NCBI GenBank assembly: GCA_026214975.1 | Contig: JAOBSW010000536.1 | Span: forward strand, 62,001-126,000 | Direction: 5' to 3' | DNA: 64,000 nt | Origin: Gentiana macrophylla | Lineage: Eukaryota; Streptophyta; Magnoliopsida; Gentianales; Gentianaceae | Shown: positions 10,331-23,424 of the stretch, in pieces | How the letters are laid out: each line of letters starts with the position of its first letter | Position numbering within the stretch: position 1 is the first letter of the stretch | The notes under the pieces: model-generated | Seen by the model: the letters and a program-made list of their open reading frames with translations, nothing else | The model's database searches: none | Told to the model about the DNA's origin: nothing | Made by a program: the position numbers and the translations under genes

Positions 10331-12241
10331 ATGGAAAAATTTCTTTTTCTTTTGCCATGTCCAATGAGGTGGGATATAACCATGTGTAAAATAATTAACA
10401 ATGTTACCAAACCATGGTGAATCCTCTTTTTGCATCGGGGTGTTTCCAATGAGTTTCATGGATGGAGGTGCATCAATCACCATAAGTTGTTCATCCGGGA
10501 ATGCATCTTGAATCTCCTTCCTCTTACCTCCCTCTTCAATGATCTCTAGTCTATTCAAATGATCCGCCACTACATTGTCTTTACCTTTCTTGTCTTTGAT
10601 TTCCACATCGAATTCTTGAAGAAGTAAGATCCATCGTAGAAGTCTTGGTTTTGCATCCTTCTTGTTCATTAGATACCGGAGTGCCGCGTGATCGGTGTGG
10701 ACAATAACCTTAGAACCGATGAGGTAAGAACGAAACTTATCCAAGGCGAAGATAACCGCCAAAAGTTCCTTCTCGGTTGTGGCATAGTTGATTTGTGCCG
10801 CATTCAAAGTATGAGATGCATAGTAGATTGCTTTTAGAACCTTATCATGACGTTGGCCTAACACGGCCCCAACCGCTAGATCACTTGCATCACACATCAA
10901 TTCAAACGGTAAAGTCCAATCCGGGGACACTAAGACAGGCGCACTTACCAATTTCTTCTTCAAAGTTTTAAATGCTTCCATACACTTCTAATCAAAGTTA
11001 AAAGGTACTTCTTTTTCGAGTAAATGGCTTAATGGTTTAGCAATTTTTGAGAAATCCGCAATGAAACGACGATAAAATCCGGCATGTCCAAGAAATCCTC
11101 TTAAGGTCTTCAAGTTTACCGGTGGTGGTAGCTTTTCGATCACCTCAATCTTTGCTTTGTCAACTTCGATACCATCTTCAGAAATTCTATGGCCTAGAAC
11201 AATGCCATCGGATACCATCAAGTGACACTTTTCCCAATTTAGAACCAAATTTATATCTTCACAACGCGTTGTAGGACACGTTCCAAATGAGCTAAGCATT
11301 GATCAAAGGAATCTCCAAAAATACTAAAATCGTCCATAAATATCTCCAAAATTTCTCAACCATATCGTAAAAGATTGCCATCATGCATCTTTGAAATGTA
11401 GCCGAGCGTTGCATAAACCAAAAGGCATTCTTTTATGTTTAAGCGTTCCATAAGGGCAAGTAAATGTTGTCTTTTCTCGATCACCGGCCGCAATGAAAAT
11501 CTGTAGATATCCCGAATAACCATCAAGGAAACAATAGAATTTGTGTCCACACAACCGCTCCAACATTTGGACAATGTACGGTAGTGGATAAGTGATCCTT
11601 CCTTGTATGCTCATTCAGTTTCGAAAGTCGATACACATGCGATATCCGGTCACTTCCCTTGTAGGAATCCATTCGTGTTTCTCATTTTCCTTAACTGTAA
11701 AACCGTCTTTCTTTGGTACCACTTGAGTAGGACTAACCCATTCACTATCCGAGATAGGGAAGATTATGCCCATTTCTAGCAATTTGATAACCTCTTTCTT
11801 CACCACTTCTTGCATATGTGGATTTAGACGGCGTTGTGGTTGTGCACACGGTTTAGCATTATCATTCAAAATGATCTTGTGCACACAAATTTCCAGGCTA
11901 ATTCCATGAATGTCCGCTACCGTCCAACCGAATGCTTTCTTGTGCTTTCTAAGCATCCTTAGCAATTGGTCTTCCTGCAACTCGGTTAGTAACGCAGAAA
12001 TAATAACAGGTAACAATTTATCATTTGCAAGAAAAGCATATTTAAGATTAGAAGGTAGAGATTTTAATTCCAAATTTCTTGGTGGCTCTTCCACCGAAGG
12101 CTTTAAAACTGGTCCACTCAAATCTAGTTCCAAATACCGGTGCCATGGTTGTCTTCTAAAAGGCCCGCCGGCATCCAAGTGGAAAATCACTTCCTTCATT
12201 TCTTTGTCATTTTCTTCTTCTTTATAGATTGATAAAGCCAA
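9977..12241 (-). pseudogene. Athila reverse transcriptase and RNase H, copy A (frameshifts and stop)
   Basis: Minus-strand blocks: 12241-11615 holds the RT start (QRRLNPHMQEVVKKEVIKLL, ISDSEWVSPTQVVPKK). The block 11614-11381 has FYCFLDGYSGY and MPFGLCNA. The block 11299-10988 has [19 protein letters not shown] and [15 protein letters not shown]. The block 10981-9977 has the RNase H part ([47 protein letters not shown]) running into the integrase zinc domain. A TAG at about 10990, a shift near 11300-11380 and another near 11615 interrupt it. The same stretch in copy B (23430-24450) is open, so the breaks are copy-specific. Confidence 0.88.
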
Positions 12242-12909
12242 GCATTTTCAAGATTATCTTCAAAGGCCTGTAAGTTAGTACGATCCACACAAATGGAAGA
12301 TATAGCATCTATGAAAGAACATGATTCTCGTGAGTCGTATGGATGTTTCATTGCTTTGAAGATATTAAAAGTGACTTTATCCTCATTAACTCTCAAGATT
12401 ACCTTACCTCTTTGAACATCAATAAGAGTTCTTCCCGTGGCTAGGAAAGGACGACCAAGAATAAGGGGCGTTGAATACCCTTCTTCCATTTCCATCACCA
12501 CAAAATCAACCGGGAAGTAAAACTTATCAACCTTAACTAAAACATCTTCAATGACTCCCTTAGGGTATTTAATCGATCTATCCGCCAATTGGAGAGTCAT
12601 CTCCGTGTTTTTAAGTTCTCCTATTCCAAGTTTTTTATAATCCGCATAAGACATGAGATTTATACTTGCACCGAGGTCACAAAGTACTCTCTTAAACAAA
12701 AATCCCCCGATTTCACATGGTATGGTGAAACTACCGGGATCCTTAAGTTTAGGAGGAAGCTTGTGTTGTAAGACCGCGGAGCATTCCTCATTAAGACAAA
12801 TTTTCTCATATTCTTCTAAACGCTTTTTATTTGACAAAATATCTTTAAGTAATTTCCCATAAGTAGGCATGTTAATTAAGGCTTCAATTACGGGAATATT
12901 AATATTCAA
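12196..12909 (-). CDS. Athila aspartic protease domain
   Basis: The 237-codon frame contains LCDLGASINLMSYADYKKLG (active site DLGAS), then LGRPFLATGRTLIDV, the flap and C-terminal motifs of retrotransposon proteases in the Athila group. It lies one frame away from gag. The sequence NINIPVIEAL at its start normally follows FARFLDTFRHL, which is present but shifted by one base at an A5 run near 12941. Gag and pol were therefore probably one frame. The 3' end overlaps the RT block by about 45 bases in another frame. Confidence 0.85.
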   Translation of the reverse strand: MNINIPVIEALINMPTYGKLLKDILSNKKRLEEYEKICLNEECSAVLQHKLPPKLKDPGSFTIPCEIGGFLFKRVLCDLGASINLMSYADYKKLGIGELKNTEMTLQLADRSIKYPKGVIEDVLVKVDKFYFPVDFVVMEMEEGYSTPLILGRPFLATGRTLIDVQRGKVILRVNEDKVTFNIFKAMKHPYDSRESCSFIDAISSICVDRTNLQAFEDNLENAWLYQSIKKKKMTKK

Positions 12910-15110
12910 ATGGCGAAAAGTATCAAGGAAGCGAGCATATTTTTAACCATCTTCAACTTTTTAATTTGTTCTTTTGGGGGATACGGGAGTGATTCAAGGT
13001 CAATTAAAGTGGGATTAGAATTCATACCTCCCTTACCCTTGTCGTTCGGTTGAGATGGAGAAGCTTCCTCGAAAGTTTGGGCATTAGGTGGCCGCCAATC
13101 AATTTCTTCTTGCTTTTCCTTCTTCGATTTTTGTCTTGGTTCCCTTTGAGCCTTTTGAGTGTGAACCGGTGGAGGGTCTTTAGAAACCGTGTGTTCTTCA
13201 ACTTGATCCTCTCTCACATGTTCATTAAATAAGGTCCTTAGATCACTTGCTCCAGGGTTCTTCAAGATTCTAGGCACTTTCACCCATTCTTCATCATCAC
13301 TTTCCCTTTCAACATATCTATCCCTTCTCAAAAAGTTGTCAACAATCTCCTCTTCTTCTTCAGTCAATTTCTCTTTTTCGAATTTGTCATCTAAATCATC
13401 TTCCACTTCGTTATTTCCGGGATTTTCCACACCATTGCTTCCACAAATTCTCCCACTACGAGTAACGATAACATTAACCTCCCTTGGATTCCTCTCGGTA
13501 TTGCTAGGAAGTCCACCGGGTGGTCTACTACTCTTTCTTTCTCCTTCCCTACTCAAGTGTTCTTCTACATTCCGCATTGATGCTTCTATGGTCTTCATTC
13601 TTGTATCATGACCACTCATTGTAGTCCTCAAAGAGCTAAGATCTTTAGTAACCGAACTCATAGAAGTCATCATGGATTCCATGTTCTTAGCTTGAGTAGA
13701 TACCACACCCATAAGATTATCCATCATTGCTCCCCATTTGTCAACATTGTCACTTGATTGAGTAGTATTTTGAGTAATGGGAATGCTTTGGTTGGTGTGT
13801 TGTTGATAAGATCGAGTTGGTGGTTGTTGTGGATAGGTGGAGGAATTTCCTTGGAAATTTCGAGTTTGGTAATTTGGGTTGAAAGAGGTTCTTTGTTGTA
13901 AAGGGAATGGTGGTTGGCCTTGCTTGTTTGCATTGTCGGACCAACGATAATTTGGATGATCTCTCCTTATAGCATTAAAGGAGTTTGAATAAGCATTGTT
14001 TAAATTTTGATGTTGTTGCATGAAACTAACCTCTTCATTTGTAGGTTCTCTCGATTCACCCGTTGTAAAAGTTGTATCATCATCATATTTCATTTCCTCA
14101 ATCCGGAATTCACCTTGTGCATACACATCCGAAGTCTTGCTAGATTGCATACCATCGAATTTCTTGTTAAGAGACGCTAGTTGAGCTAGCACTTCCGATT
14201 GAGATGTGGCTTCTCCTGCAAAAGCGACCTTTCTTGTACTCGATCCGGTCTCCCACATTCTATTGTTTTTCGAGATTCTTTCAATAGCATCATATACTTC
14301 TTGTGCATCACGCATCATCAAACAACCGCCACATGCATGATCAACATCCGCACGGGACTCATGTTTCAATTGTCTACAAAAGAGTTGGATTTGCATTTCA
14401 AGAGTGTAACCATGATCGGGACAAGCTCTCAACAATTTTTTAAATCTTTCCCATGCACTTCCGAGAGACTCTTCAACTCCTTGCTTGAAGTTAGCAATTT
14501 CAACCTTCAATTTCAAATTTCTCCCGGGTGTGAAATATTGCTTTAAAAATTCGTCTTGTATTTCTTCCCAACTAGTCAATGAGTGATGAGGAAGAGATGA
14601 AAACCAATCCTTGGCCTTTCCGGTCAATGAAACAGGAAACATTGACATCCTTGTCAACTCCTTATGAACACCATGGCTCTTGGCCGTGTTGCAAAATTGC
14701 TCAAATAGATGAAGATGTTGATGTGGATCTTCGTGATCTTCACCAAAAAATTGACAACGAGTATCAATCAATCCAAAGAGATGACCTTTCACTTCAAAGT
14801 TGTTAGCTGCTTCATTAGGTAAACGGATAGGATCATTTGGTTGGTTTCTTCTAACTGTTTGATCACATAGGGGTCTAAATGGAGGATTGTTGTTTTGGTT
14901 ATTACGGTTGTTTTGATTCCGGTTTTGGTATCAGTTTTGGTTTTGATTTCTGTTTTGATTCTGGTTTTCTTGGTCATTGGGATTTTGATTGTTTGGATTA
15001 GGATTTAGTGGATGAATGGGTGGTGGATTTAAGTTGGCTTGGTTTTGACCATGTCCTTGGGCATGATTCAATCCTTGTTCAGGTGGTGTCTCGTCACTAA
15101 TCTCGGCCAT
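12906..15110 (-). pseudogene. Athila gag with one in-frame TGA
   Basis: From the ATG at 15110 the frame runs 735 codons to 12906 and is interrupted only by a TGA at 14933-14931, inside an Asn/Gln-rich N-terminal tract. The retrotransposon gag core follows at about residues 110-290 (FGEDHEDPHQHLHLFEQFC, LTGKAKDWFSSLPHHSLTSW, FKKLLRACPDHGYT). A low-complexity Gln/Asn/Ser-rich middle and an acidic, charged C-terminal part come next. Gag forms the cytoplasmic particle. The uninterrupted part 14792-12906 is 628 codons. The upstream leader to 15425 is non-coding. Confidence 0.85.
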
Positions 15111-15425
15111 ATCTATTTCTTGGTTAGATGATTCTTGGGAAGTTTCTTCACCAAGTTGTCCTTGGCTAGTTTGACCTCGCTTATTCTCAGCTCGTAATTG
15201 CCTTTCGTAACTGTTGATGTCGGGCTTGTATGGAGTGAGAGGGGCCTTACCGCTTCTAGAACAGGGTCATCAACTGCAAAATAGAAACAACAAGAAAATA
15301 GTGAACAACACTTGGTAACTTACCAAGAGGTAAGTACCAAAAGAAAATAAACAGAATTAGGTTAGAAAAAAGTTTTGATTCTTTCTCAAAAATTTTAAAC
15401 TAATATAAGTAGAAACCGTTACAAA

Positions 15426-15443
15426 TCCCCGGCAACGGCGCCA
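15426..15443 (-). other. Primer-binding site, complementary to tRNA-Asp 3' end
   Basis: On the minus strand TGGCGCCGTTGCCGGGGA lies 6 bases inside the 5' LTR edge. It is the exact complement of the 3' end of plant tRNA-Asp(GUC) including CCA, as I remember it, and marks where minus-strand DNA synthesis starts. This fixes the element's orientation. Confidence 0.92.
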
Positions 15444-15449
15444 AAAACT

Positions 15450-16963
15450 TGATGCAACCTTTCTAGGGTTTCAATCTCACCGGCAGTGTACCGGGTCAAT
15501 CGTAGTCTAGCGTGGTAGTCAAGGTTGTCTCCCAAGGGAAATGTGAGGTTAAACACCGATTAGTTATCATTATCTTGATCCGAATCGCAGTTTTGTTTAA
15601 AAGACTAATAATTAACTACAAAGGTTGTTCAAACGATAAAAGAAGTTGACTAAGATGATTTATAGTTCAAGTTAATTCCCTTAAATTGATTGGAATCGAT
15701 CGACAAGGGTGTGCTATTGTGTGAATGGTGCATTCCGAAACATGCAATTTTCCCTCTTACGAGTGTGTAAAATTACACTATGCCTCATCCTTGGTTTAAG
15801 CACCTTAAACCTAATGACTCGACACGATAAACACATGAATGCAATATTCCCCGGATAAGGAATCAAATTCCGTTACGGTCGATTCTACCTTCCGTCCCTC
15901 TTACCATCGTCTCACAACTAACGTCTCCGTTCGGTATCTACTAGTTGTGTAGGTGCATGCAATGGTTAATTACTCCAATACACACATTAACAATCAAAGC
16001 AAGCAAGAGGATTTCAACATAATAGAAGCTAGCAATAAAACGATCAACTCCAAATAATAAAAGGATTAACTATCATTACTATATCATCTTAATCAATACA
16101 AGAAACTAGCCACTTATCATCATAACTACCAACAAGTTAAAGCTAGCATTCATCATAACAAGAACACTTAGATCAAAGTAAAAGCTAATAGATTACCAAA
16201 TTCGAATGATGAACCCAAGGTGAGATTCATCTACTCCAGTTTTGATGAAGATGGAGCACAGCTAATTATTTCCTATACATCCACTTCAAGACTTGAGCTT
16301 CTCAAAATGATAGTTCTAAGATATTACAAGGAGTAAATGTTAAAATCATGGAGATTTTTGGCTAAGAGAGCCTTTTTGGTGATATTGCCTTCAAGCTTCT
16401 GCAAAAACTCTATATGTCGAACTCTGCTTTTTCTTCACTGATGAGCAATAGTATATTGCCAAATTTTTGCAATTTAATAAGGTGGCTTAAGCCACTTTTG
16501 GTGTGGCTTAAGCCATGCGTGACCAAAGTGGTTGAGACGTGACTTCTGCATTTAATGTGCATGTGCTTGATATTGTGGCCTGCACCATTTAAGTTGTGGC
16601 TCAGGCCATTTTTGATGTTGTGGCTCACGCCACTTTTGATGTTGTGGTTCAAGCCATGACATCAACAATTATAAATCTTGCATGAAATAAAACGAATGCT
16701 TTCCAATTTCTTTCCATTTCTTTTCTGCTCTTCTATCACTACAAAACAGACATAATCACAACATTAATAACTTTTGATGATAAATTATAGATAACTAGGT
16801 TAACATTTATTAATAAAATTTATATATTAATCATATAAAATTATGAAATGAAATTGATTTGATTTATAACTAATTCCACTATAATCGATAATGAATTATC
16901 ATTATATCTTCAAGAATTGGGGTAAAACATCGTATAATTTTAGCATCCGGTTGACATACATCA
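15450..16963 (-). repeat. Middle LTR shared by Athila copies A and B (1514 bp)
   Basis: It has the same TGATG...CATCA ends as the LTR at 4286-5797. It serves as 5' LTR of copy A (PBS to its left) and as 3' LTR of copy B (integrase tail to its right). It carries the CCGGCAGTGTACCGG box at about 15480 and six GTGGC...GCCAC-type words at 16482-16657. Confidence 0.9.
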
Positions 16964-16976
16964 ACCACTTCACTTA

Positions 16977-19355
16977 GCTTTTGCTCGCCTCGAGCAAACA
17001 AGCGATAAAATAACTAGAGTTACAGTTAAGATAATGAAATGTCGAGAACCGGATGTCAACTAGGTGATGCAACTTGTCAGAATTATAAATATATGTTTAC
17101 CGTGATCTAAGACAATAGCGGAGTGTGTGTGTGAATATTTCTCAGAATTGTTATCAAGCACTCAAAATATGAAGATCATGCATGCAAACTCGAAAAATGC
17201 AATCCATAGGCTTAGGAATGATACCAATCTCCACTAATCGAGGCATTCAGAGTCAAGGAGATAGATCGGGCAGGACTTGCAAGTTTGTAACGTTAGGCTC
17301 GGGAATTGGCTTATCGAAGGAATAAGAAGGATATAACAAAAGAGAATGAGCAAGATAGTAAGCATTCTACACCTTCGACTCCAATAAAATGTGAACCGAT
17401 ACTTCTACTCTCATAAAGCTACTCAAGACGTCTCCCTCATAACAATCACGAGAATAAACGCACCATATCAACTTGATCAACTTCCTAACCCACATTACTT
17501 GATTTTGATAATCTGTCCTTCCACATTACTCTTCGTACTATAGCCATTATTTGATCATTTTTACACTTAGAAAAGAAACCAATGAAAAGTGTTTTTTTTT
17601 TTTAAACAAAAGGAATTGTATATACAATACATACAAAGGCTCCGAACTTGATAATATAACATCTCAACCATGTGCCACGAATACTATCCAACTCTCGACT
17701 CCCAAAGTCGTCACCGCACAATCCATAGAAGCTTACTACACTTGCGGGAAAACAAGGAAATGTAGACCAAAATTCGGTTAAGGGTCGGATTATAACAAGG
17801 TTAATCACTTAACGGTCGCTTTGAGTGGGGTCTCGCCACTCTACAAGGCTGAGATGGGGACAGGTGGAAATTTATGTTCGGGTTGGCCATTTGGCTCTAA
17901 CTAAATCAAAGAAATGCCAGGACCGTCATCCCTAACTCCGACTCTGAACACCTTTCTATTTCGCCTTGAAAGGATATCAAGCCTAAATTCTAGTTGCTAT
18001 GGAAGCATGCTTGCATGATTACATAAAAGTTACTTGTTAACAAAATTTTGAAATATACGTACTCTGAGGATTCACACTATAATCACGGAATCACGATAAA
18101 ATGCATGTATGATTCATTGAAGTTACTCACTTTGTTAAAGCATCTATTCTTTTATTACATATCTTAACTTATAACAGAATTTATTTTAACCACTTAATTG
18201 TTCGAGTTTGACTAAAAGTTAAGCGTTTCTTAGGTATATAGTGAAATAATTCTGTGTTTTTCCCGACTACGGCTCTCCACTCCCCACTTACGATCTAGCA
18301 TTGTCCCCAATGACTAGTGAGGATAGAAGTGTAGGAGAGAAAAATACAAAATCAATTAAAGTAATAGGTTATAATTCGAATCAGGGGTAGCATGCAATTA
18401 AAATTTGGAAAATAAAAGGGATGGTGCAATTCATGCAAGTTGAGGACACGTAATTTAAATGGATGGAATTAAAGTGGTGCAGGCCACGCACACCTGTGGC
18501 TCAGGCCACCAATTCAATTTAATTCGAATTTATTGAGTAAACTGGCGTAGGCTATACTGCTGGTGGCGCAGGCCACAATCTCATTAATTCGAATTAAATA
18601 GAATTAAATTGGCGCAGGCCAAACGTGAATGCATGCATGAAGATAAGAAATGGACTAACCAAAATTAGAAAGAAATAGACTTACTATATTATACAAAGAT
18701 AGAAAGGAAACAACAAAATTAGAAAGACATAATTTAATATATTAAACAAAGATAGAAATTAGACAACAACAGACAACAAAGGTGCCCAGCACCAAATTAT
18801 TTAGACCAACTGATGACAATCTAAAACTGACGATCATAGACGCAACAACTTTTATTGAAACCCAGAGTGGGTAGAATTTAAATACTTAGAAACGAACCAA
18901 CAACAGTGCCAACTGAACCGAACACTACGACGATCATTCATAATCAGAATCAGAAGAGGATGTGGAAAAGGGTGGAGTGGAGGAGAGTCTGGGGGTGTTA
19001 GGGAGGGTGAAGGTGGTGGAGTGAGCTCATTGTTAGATGACATGATAGGAGATAAAGTGAGAAAAGAGAAGAGGGTGGTATTTTTGGTGTGAAGGAATGA
19101 GAAGAAATGGTGGTTATTATATAGAAAAAGAGAGGAGAGCAACGGAAAGGAGTGCAAAACTCTCTGATAAGCAATAGTGTAAAATGGCTCAAGCCACTAA
19201 TGTCATGGCTCAGGCCACTTGACTGAAAGCTGTCAAAGAGTCTGCAAATAGGACAAACAAGACAGAAAGTAGAATGGAAACTAAAGATAAAATTAAAGGT
19301 ATGTGGCGCAGGCCACTATTAAAAATGGCGCAAGCCACTTCCTCCCATAATCGAG

Positions 19356-19399
<44 letters not shown>

Positions 19400-20390
19400 G
19401 AAACAGGAGTTAAATATTACACTAAAAACATATCAAACATACATTAAGAGAACAAAATCAAGTGCATCTGCCTTTCAATTTGACTCCAAATAGGGAATAC
19501 TCTGACATATTCCCACCACAAAATAGTGACTCCAAATATGGAATTTTGACATATTCCCACCACAAAATAGTGACTCCAAATATAGAATACACATATTCCC
19601 ACCACAAAATAGTCACAGGCCAAATAGTTTATGATTCACTGACACAAAAAAAAAAAAAAAAAAAAAGATAAGCTAAATAGTCAAAAGTGAAATGATGAGA
19701 ATGTTGGAAAAATATGGGTTGAGGACTTGATAGAAGAAATTGGGTTTAAGAAGCCTTGTGCCAAAGGTGTCGGTGAAGCGGCGGAGAAGGGAAATGGATT
19801 CAGATTGAAGAAAGGAAAAAAAAAATGTGGCCTAGGCCACTAGGGTAGTTTAATTATTGGGTAAAAGTGGCGCAAACCACAAAATAAAATACCCAAATTG
19901 ATGAAATGAAAGTGGCGCAAGCCACTAATTTTTATGGTGTGCACCCACAAATTCACTATTCATCAACAGAGAGCAAAACACCCACAAATTTTACTTAGAA
20001 ATTTTTTTCTATCACCCCAAACATACAAAACACGTCTTATACTTAGACAATTTTTTTTTTTTAACACTTAGAACAAGCATACTGATCATACTCAAAACAT
20101 TACTTCTATCACGTATTAAGATAAGAACTAGATTTAAAATTAAAATTAAAATTTATACGGTCTATCGGGTTGCCTCCCGGGAGCGCTTTCGTTTAACGTC
20201 GTTGGCTCGACGAGATTATACGGTAGATTAAATGGAATTATACAGATCAATCGTAGGGATTACTACCAACTAATACCACTTAAACACATAGCACAGAAGC
20301 ACATAATCTTACCAAATTGGTGCATAAGCGGTAAAAGGAAAGATAGTACCCGGGGTTGCTAAGTTTAGAGTCTATAGCTAGACTTTGCCA
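16977..20390 (-). other. Untranslated 3' region of Athila copy B
   Basis: It matches 5812-9048 with scattered small indels. GTGGC-KYAR-GCCAC words are better preserved here than in copy A (for example near 18496, 18563, 19303, 19828 and 19913). A poly-T run sits at 19361-19396. A TATATAATA box on the minus strand near 19116 precedes the MSSNNE frame at 19041. A three-unit repeat of about 50-60 bases ('gactccaaata..cccaccacaaaatagt') lies at about 19480-19615. Confidence 0.7.
18852..19041 (-). CDS. Short proline-rich ORF in Athila 3' region (copy B)
   Basis: A 62-codon frame from the ATG at 19041 reads MSSNNELTPPPSPSLTPPDS and ends with a conserved SKYLNSTHSGFQ tail. A TATATAATA box lies about 75 bases upstream on the minus strand, followed by a C/T-rich leader, so the layout looks like a small promoter-driven unit inside the element. 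Copy A keeps the tail but not the start. No family is recognised and the function is unknown. Confidence 0.35.
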
Positions 20391-20395
20391 TGTTA

Positions 20396-21670
20396 TTAAT
20401 CAGAAGGGGGATCGGTGAGGAACATCACTTCCTCAGTTTGAGGGATTCCGTCCTCTTTAATAAACAGTTTCACTCGATGTCCATTGGCTAGAAACGAGGT
20501 TTTTCCATCAGTAAGCTCCACTGCTCCGGATGCATATACTTTGGTCACCTTGAAAGGACCTGTCCATCTCGATCTCAACTTTCCTGGAAACAACTTTAAA
20601 CGTGAATTATACAAAAGCACCTCGTCACCTATATGGAACTCACGACGAAAAATCTTTTTATCATGAAACGACTTCGTGCGTTCCTTATAGATACGGGCGT
20701 TTTCATAAGCATCTAAACGAAATTCTTCCAATTCCGTGAGTTGGAGCAACCTATGATCAGCCTGCGGCTTGGGGATCAAAGTTAAGAAACTTGATAGCCC
20801 AAAAGCTCGGTGCTCTAACTCATCCGGAAGATGACAAGATTTTCCGAATCACCGGTTTATAAGGAGAGCAACCAATGGGTGTTTTAAAGCCGTTCTATAT
20901 GCCCATAGTGCATCATCGAGTTTCACCGACCAATTTTGCGGTTGGTGTCTACTGCTTTTTCAATGATCCGTTTCACTTCTCGGTTAGACACTTCCACTTG
21001 ACCACTAGTGTGTGGGTGATACGGTGTACCTATCTTGTGCTTCACACCATACTTTTCAAGTAATTTTGTGAATGGTTGATTACAAAAATGAGATCCTCTA
21101 TCACTAATGATGGCCCGAGGAGTGCCAAATCTCGTGAAGATGTTCTTTTTAAGGAACTTCATCACTACTCCGGCATCATTTGTGGGAAGAGCTTGGGCTT
21201 CAACCCATTTAGATACATAGTCAACCATTACCAAAATAAACTTATTACCAAATGATGGAGGAAATGGCCCCATGAAATCGATGCCCCACACATCAAACAA
21301 CTCACACTCGAGAATAGGGTGGAGAGGCATTTCATGTTTCTTAGATACATTTCCCCATTTCTGGCATGACTCACAAGATTTAGCATAATGATGTGCATCT
21401 CTATATAACGTAGGCCAATAAAAACCACATTGTAAAACTTTATAAGCGGTTTTCCATCCACCATGATGGCCTCCGACTTCACGTCCATGGCAAAAGGATA
21501 GTAGACTTGAAATTTCATTATTAGGAATGCATCTCCTAATGATGCCATCCGAACACCTCCTAAAAAGGTCCGGTTTCTTCCAATAATAGAATTTCAAATC
21601 ATGGAAAAATTTCTTTTTCTTTTGCCATGTCCAATGAGGTGGGATATAACCATGTGTAAAATAATTAACA
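20396..21670 (-). pseudogene. Athila integrase, copy B
   Basis: Frame 21597-20923 contains the HHCC zinc domain ([25 protein letters not shown]) and the core with [19 protein letters not shown] (first D), [13 protein letters not shown] (second D) and [12 protein letters not shown] (E). Frame 20779-20396 has the C-terminal domain with [14 protein letters not shown], a GPY/F-type motif. One or more small indels near 20780-20920 separate the two frames. Integrase joins the cDNA to host chromosomes. This is the better copy for recognising the domain. Confidence 0.88.
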
Positions 21671-21677
21671 ATGTTAC

Positions 21678-23424
21678 TGATGAGCGTTATTTTTCACCAA
21701 ACAAATTTATAATACTCAAGACAACGGTGACTAAACAAGCTCTCTAACCGGCAGTGTACCGGGTCGATTGCGAGTAAAGCTACAGGAGTCCGAGGTCGAT
21801 CCCACAGAGAAGATGTGCTTGTAAGTACCAAAGTGAACTTATTGCTTAGTCTAGGCAAACAAGTTGTTGGAATGTTTGTAAACTTCAATTAAACTAAAGT
21901 AAATTAAACTAACAAGTCTAAAGGGAGAAAGGGACATAGCCGAACCATGATCAAAATGACTAATTTCAACCCCGAGGATAGACAAAACCGGGAGTGTGCA
22001 ATATACTAAACGAACTCTTGCATTCAATTTCACGGGTGCGAACTCCTAAACCCGGTGCTAGCGTCTGAACAACTCTCTTCTAACACCTTATGCCATGTTA
22101 AGGTCTGAACAACTCTCTCCTAACAAGTCATGTTTTGCACTCGAGCCGCTTAAACGTATAAACGAGTAACCTCACGATGAGCTCAGTTTAACAACTAAAC
22201 CGAAACTACACCGCGATCCTAGAACCCTTTTCCCACACCCTCTATCTCGAACAACTCTCAAGAGTGGTGTGTGTGATGTTTGACCTAGGTGATCAATCTA
22301 GCCCAAATCTGCTATAACGAGTTCTAAGACATGAAATATGCAAGATATAATGATAAAAAGCACTACCCACTCCCAATTTCATCACCCAAAGGGTGATTTC
22401 ACCACATTTCACATGATTCGACTATGGGGAGGAATTAGCTACACATTATACAAGTTAAAACATAAAGAAAGTAGTAAAGGAGAAGCATAACAAGCATAAA
22501 AGAGAAGAAAATTACCATAAAGTTGCGAGTAAATTCGAGTTGGAGAAGATAAGCACAAAAGTTGAATACAAAAGATCGAATTTTGCCCAATGAAATGTTA
22601 TAAATCGCAGCTAAGAGTTAGATAATCGAAGAGAGGATTGAAAGACGATTCTAACGGTATATTACACTAATTCTAACTCCTAAAACGAAGAAAATCGCCA
22701 AAAATTACCCTAAAACAACTCCATTCGCCTCCTATGTTCTTCCCCAAAATTCGATCCAAATTGGGTTTTATGGCTAAAAACTGCTCAAACGCACGTTTGG
22801 AAGGTTCCCAAACGTGCGTTTCAGTCCCTTGCTCTCGTGATTCGAAAAACAGTCCCAAACGACGCTTGAAAGGTCCAAACGTGCGTTTGAAATGTCGATG
22901 TTTTTCGCTGCAGTAAAACCTTCATAACTTCTTCGCTCGAGCTCCGATTTGGGTGATTCAAGATGCGTTGGAAAGCTCTTTCAATTCTATACAACTTTCA
23001 TGAAGAAGTCATGACCAGAAAATGCCTCCATCATGGTTCAAAATGCTGCTGAATCAGAACAGACCACAAGGGCACCAACCATTCCTCTCCCTTTTCTTCC
23101 TCTTTCTCTTTCCTTGGCTCATTGTTGCACCTTGACCATGCTTCTCATCATAATTCTTTGCCTTCCGGGTTATCGAGACACCATTTCCCTACATCATCGC
23201 AACAACCAAAAACATCCAAAACATTCCAGAGGGTAAAAGTGCTCGGGAATAGGGTCAATATCACTAAAAAGAGGTAGTAAACTATCAAAGTGACGGATTT
23301 ACTCCCCGTGCTATAAATTCACGATATTACCCCGAAAACGGTCTAAATCACCAGGAAACGTGCTAAAAGTGGGATAAACGGGGGTAAAAGATGCACCGGA
23401 ATCACGTAAAGTTGACTCCCATCA
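21678..23424 (-). mobile_element. Solo LTR (1747 bp) of a different Athila-type family
   Basis: It is flanked by the 5-bp direct repeat GTTAC (21673-21677 and 23425-23429). The empty site is visible in copy A near 10400. The ends are TGATGAGCG...CCCATCA. It carries the ACCGGCAGTGTACCGGG box near 21750 in the same position as the neighbouring Athila LTRs, so it has the same orientation. Four words of the AAACGN2-4CGTTT type lie at about 22785-22895. No internal region is present, as expected after LTR-LTR recombination. Confidence 0.9.

Larger units (their letters stand above)
4286..16963 (-). mobile_element. Athila-type Ty3/gypsy retrotransposon, copy A (two LTRs)
   Basis: The element reads right to left: 5' LTR 15450-16963, PBS 15426-15443, gag 15110-12906, protease about 12909-12230, RT/RNase H about 12241-9980, integrase about 10300-9050, a 3.2-kb non-coding tail, a purine-rich tract at 5798-5811, and the 3' LTR 4286-5797. 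Gag-PR-RT-RH-IN order, the DLGAS protease motif, the tRNA-Asp-type PBS and a long untranslated 3' region are typical of the Athila lineage. The two LTRs differ at roughly 20 positions by eye (about 1-1.5%), so insertion was recent. Pol nevertheless has several stops and frameshifts. No 5-bp direct repeat flanks this copy, because its 5' LTR is shared with copy B. Confidence 0.9.
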
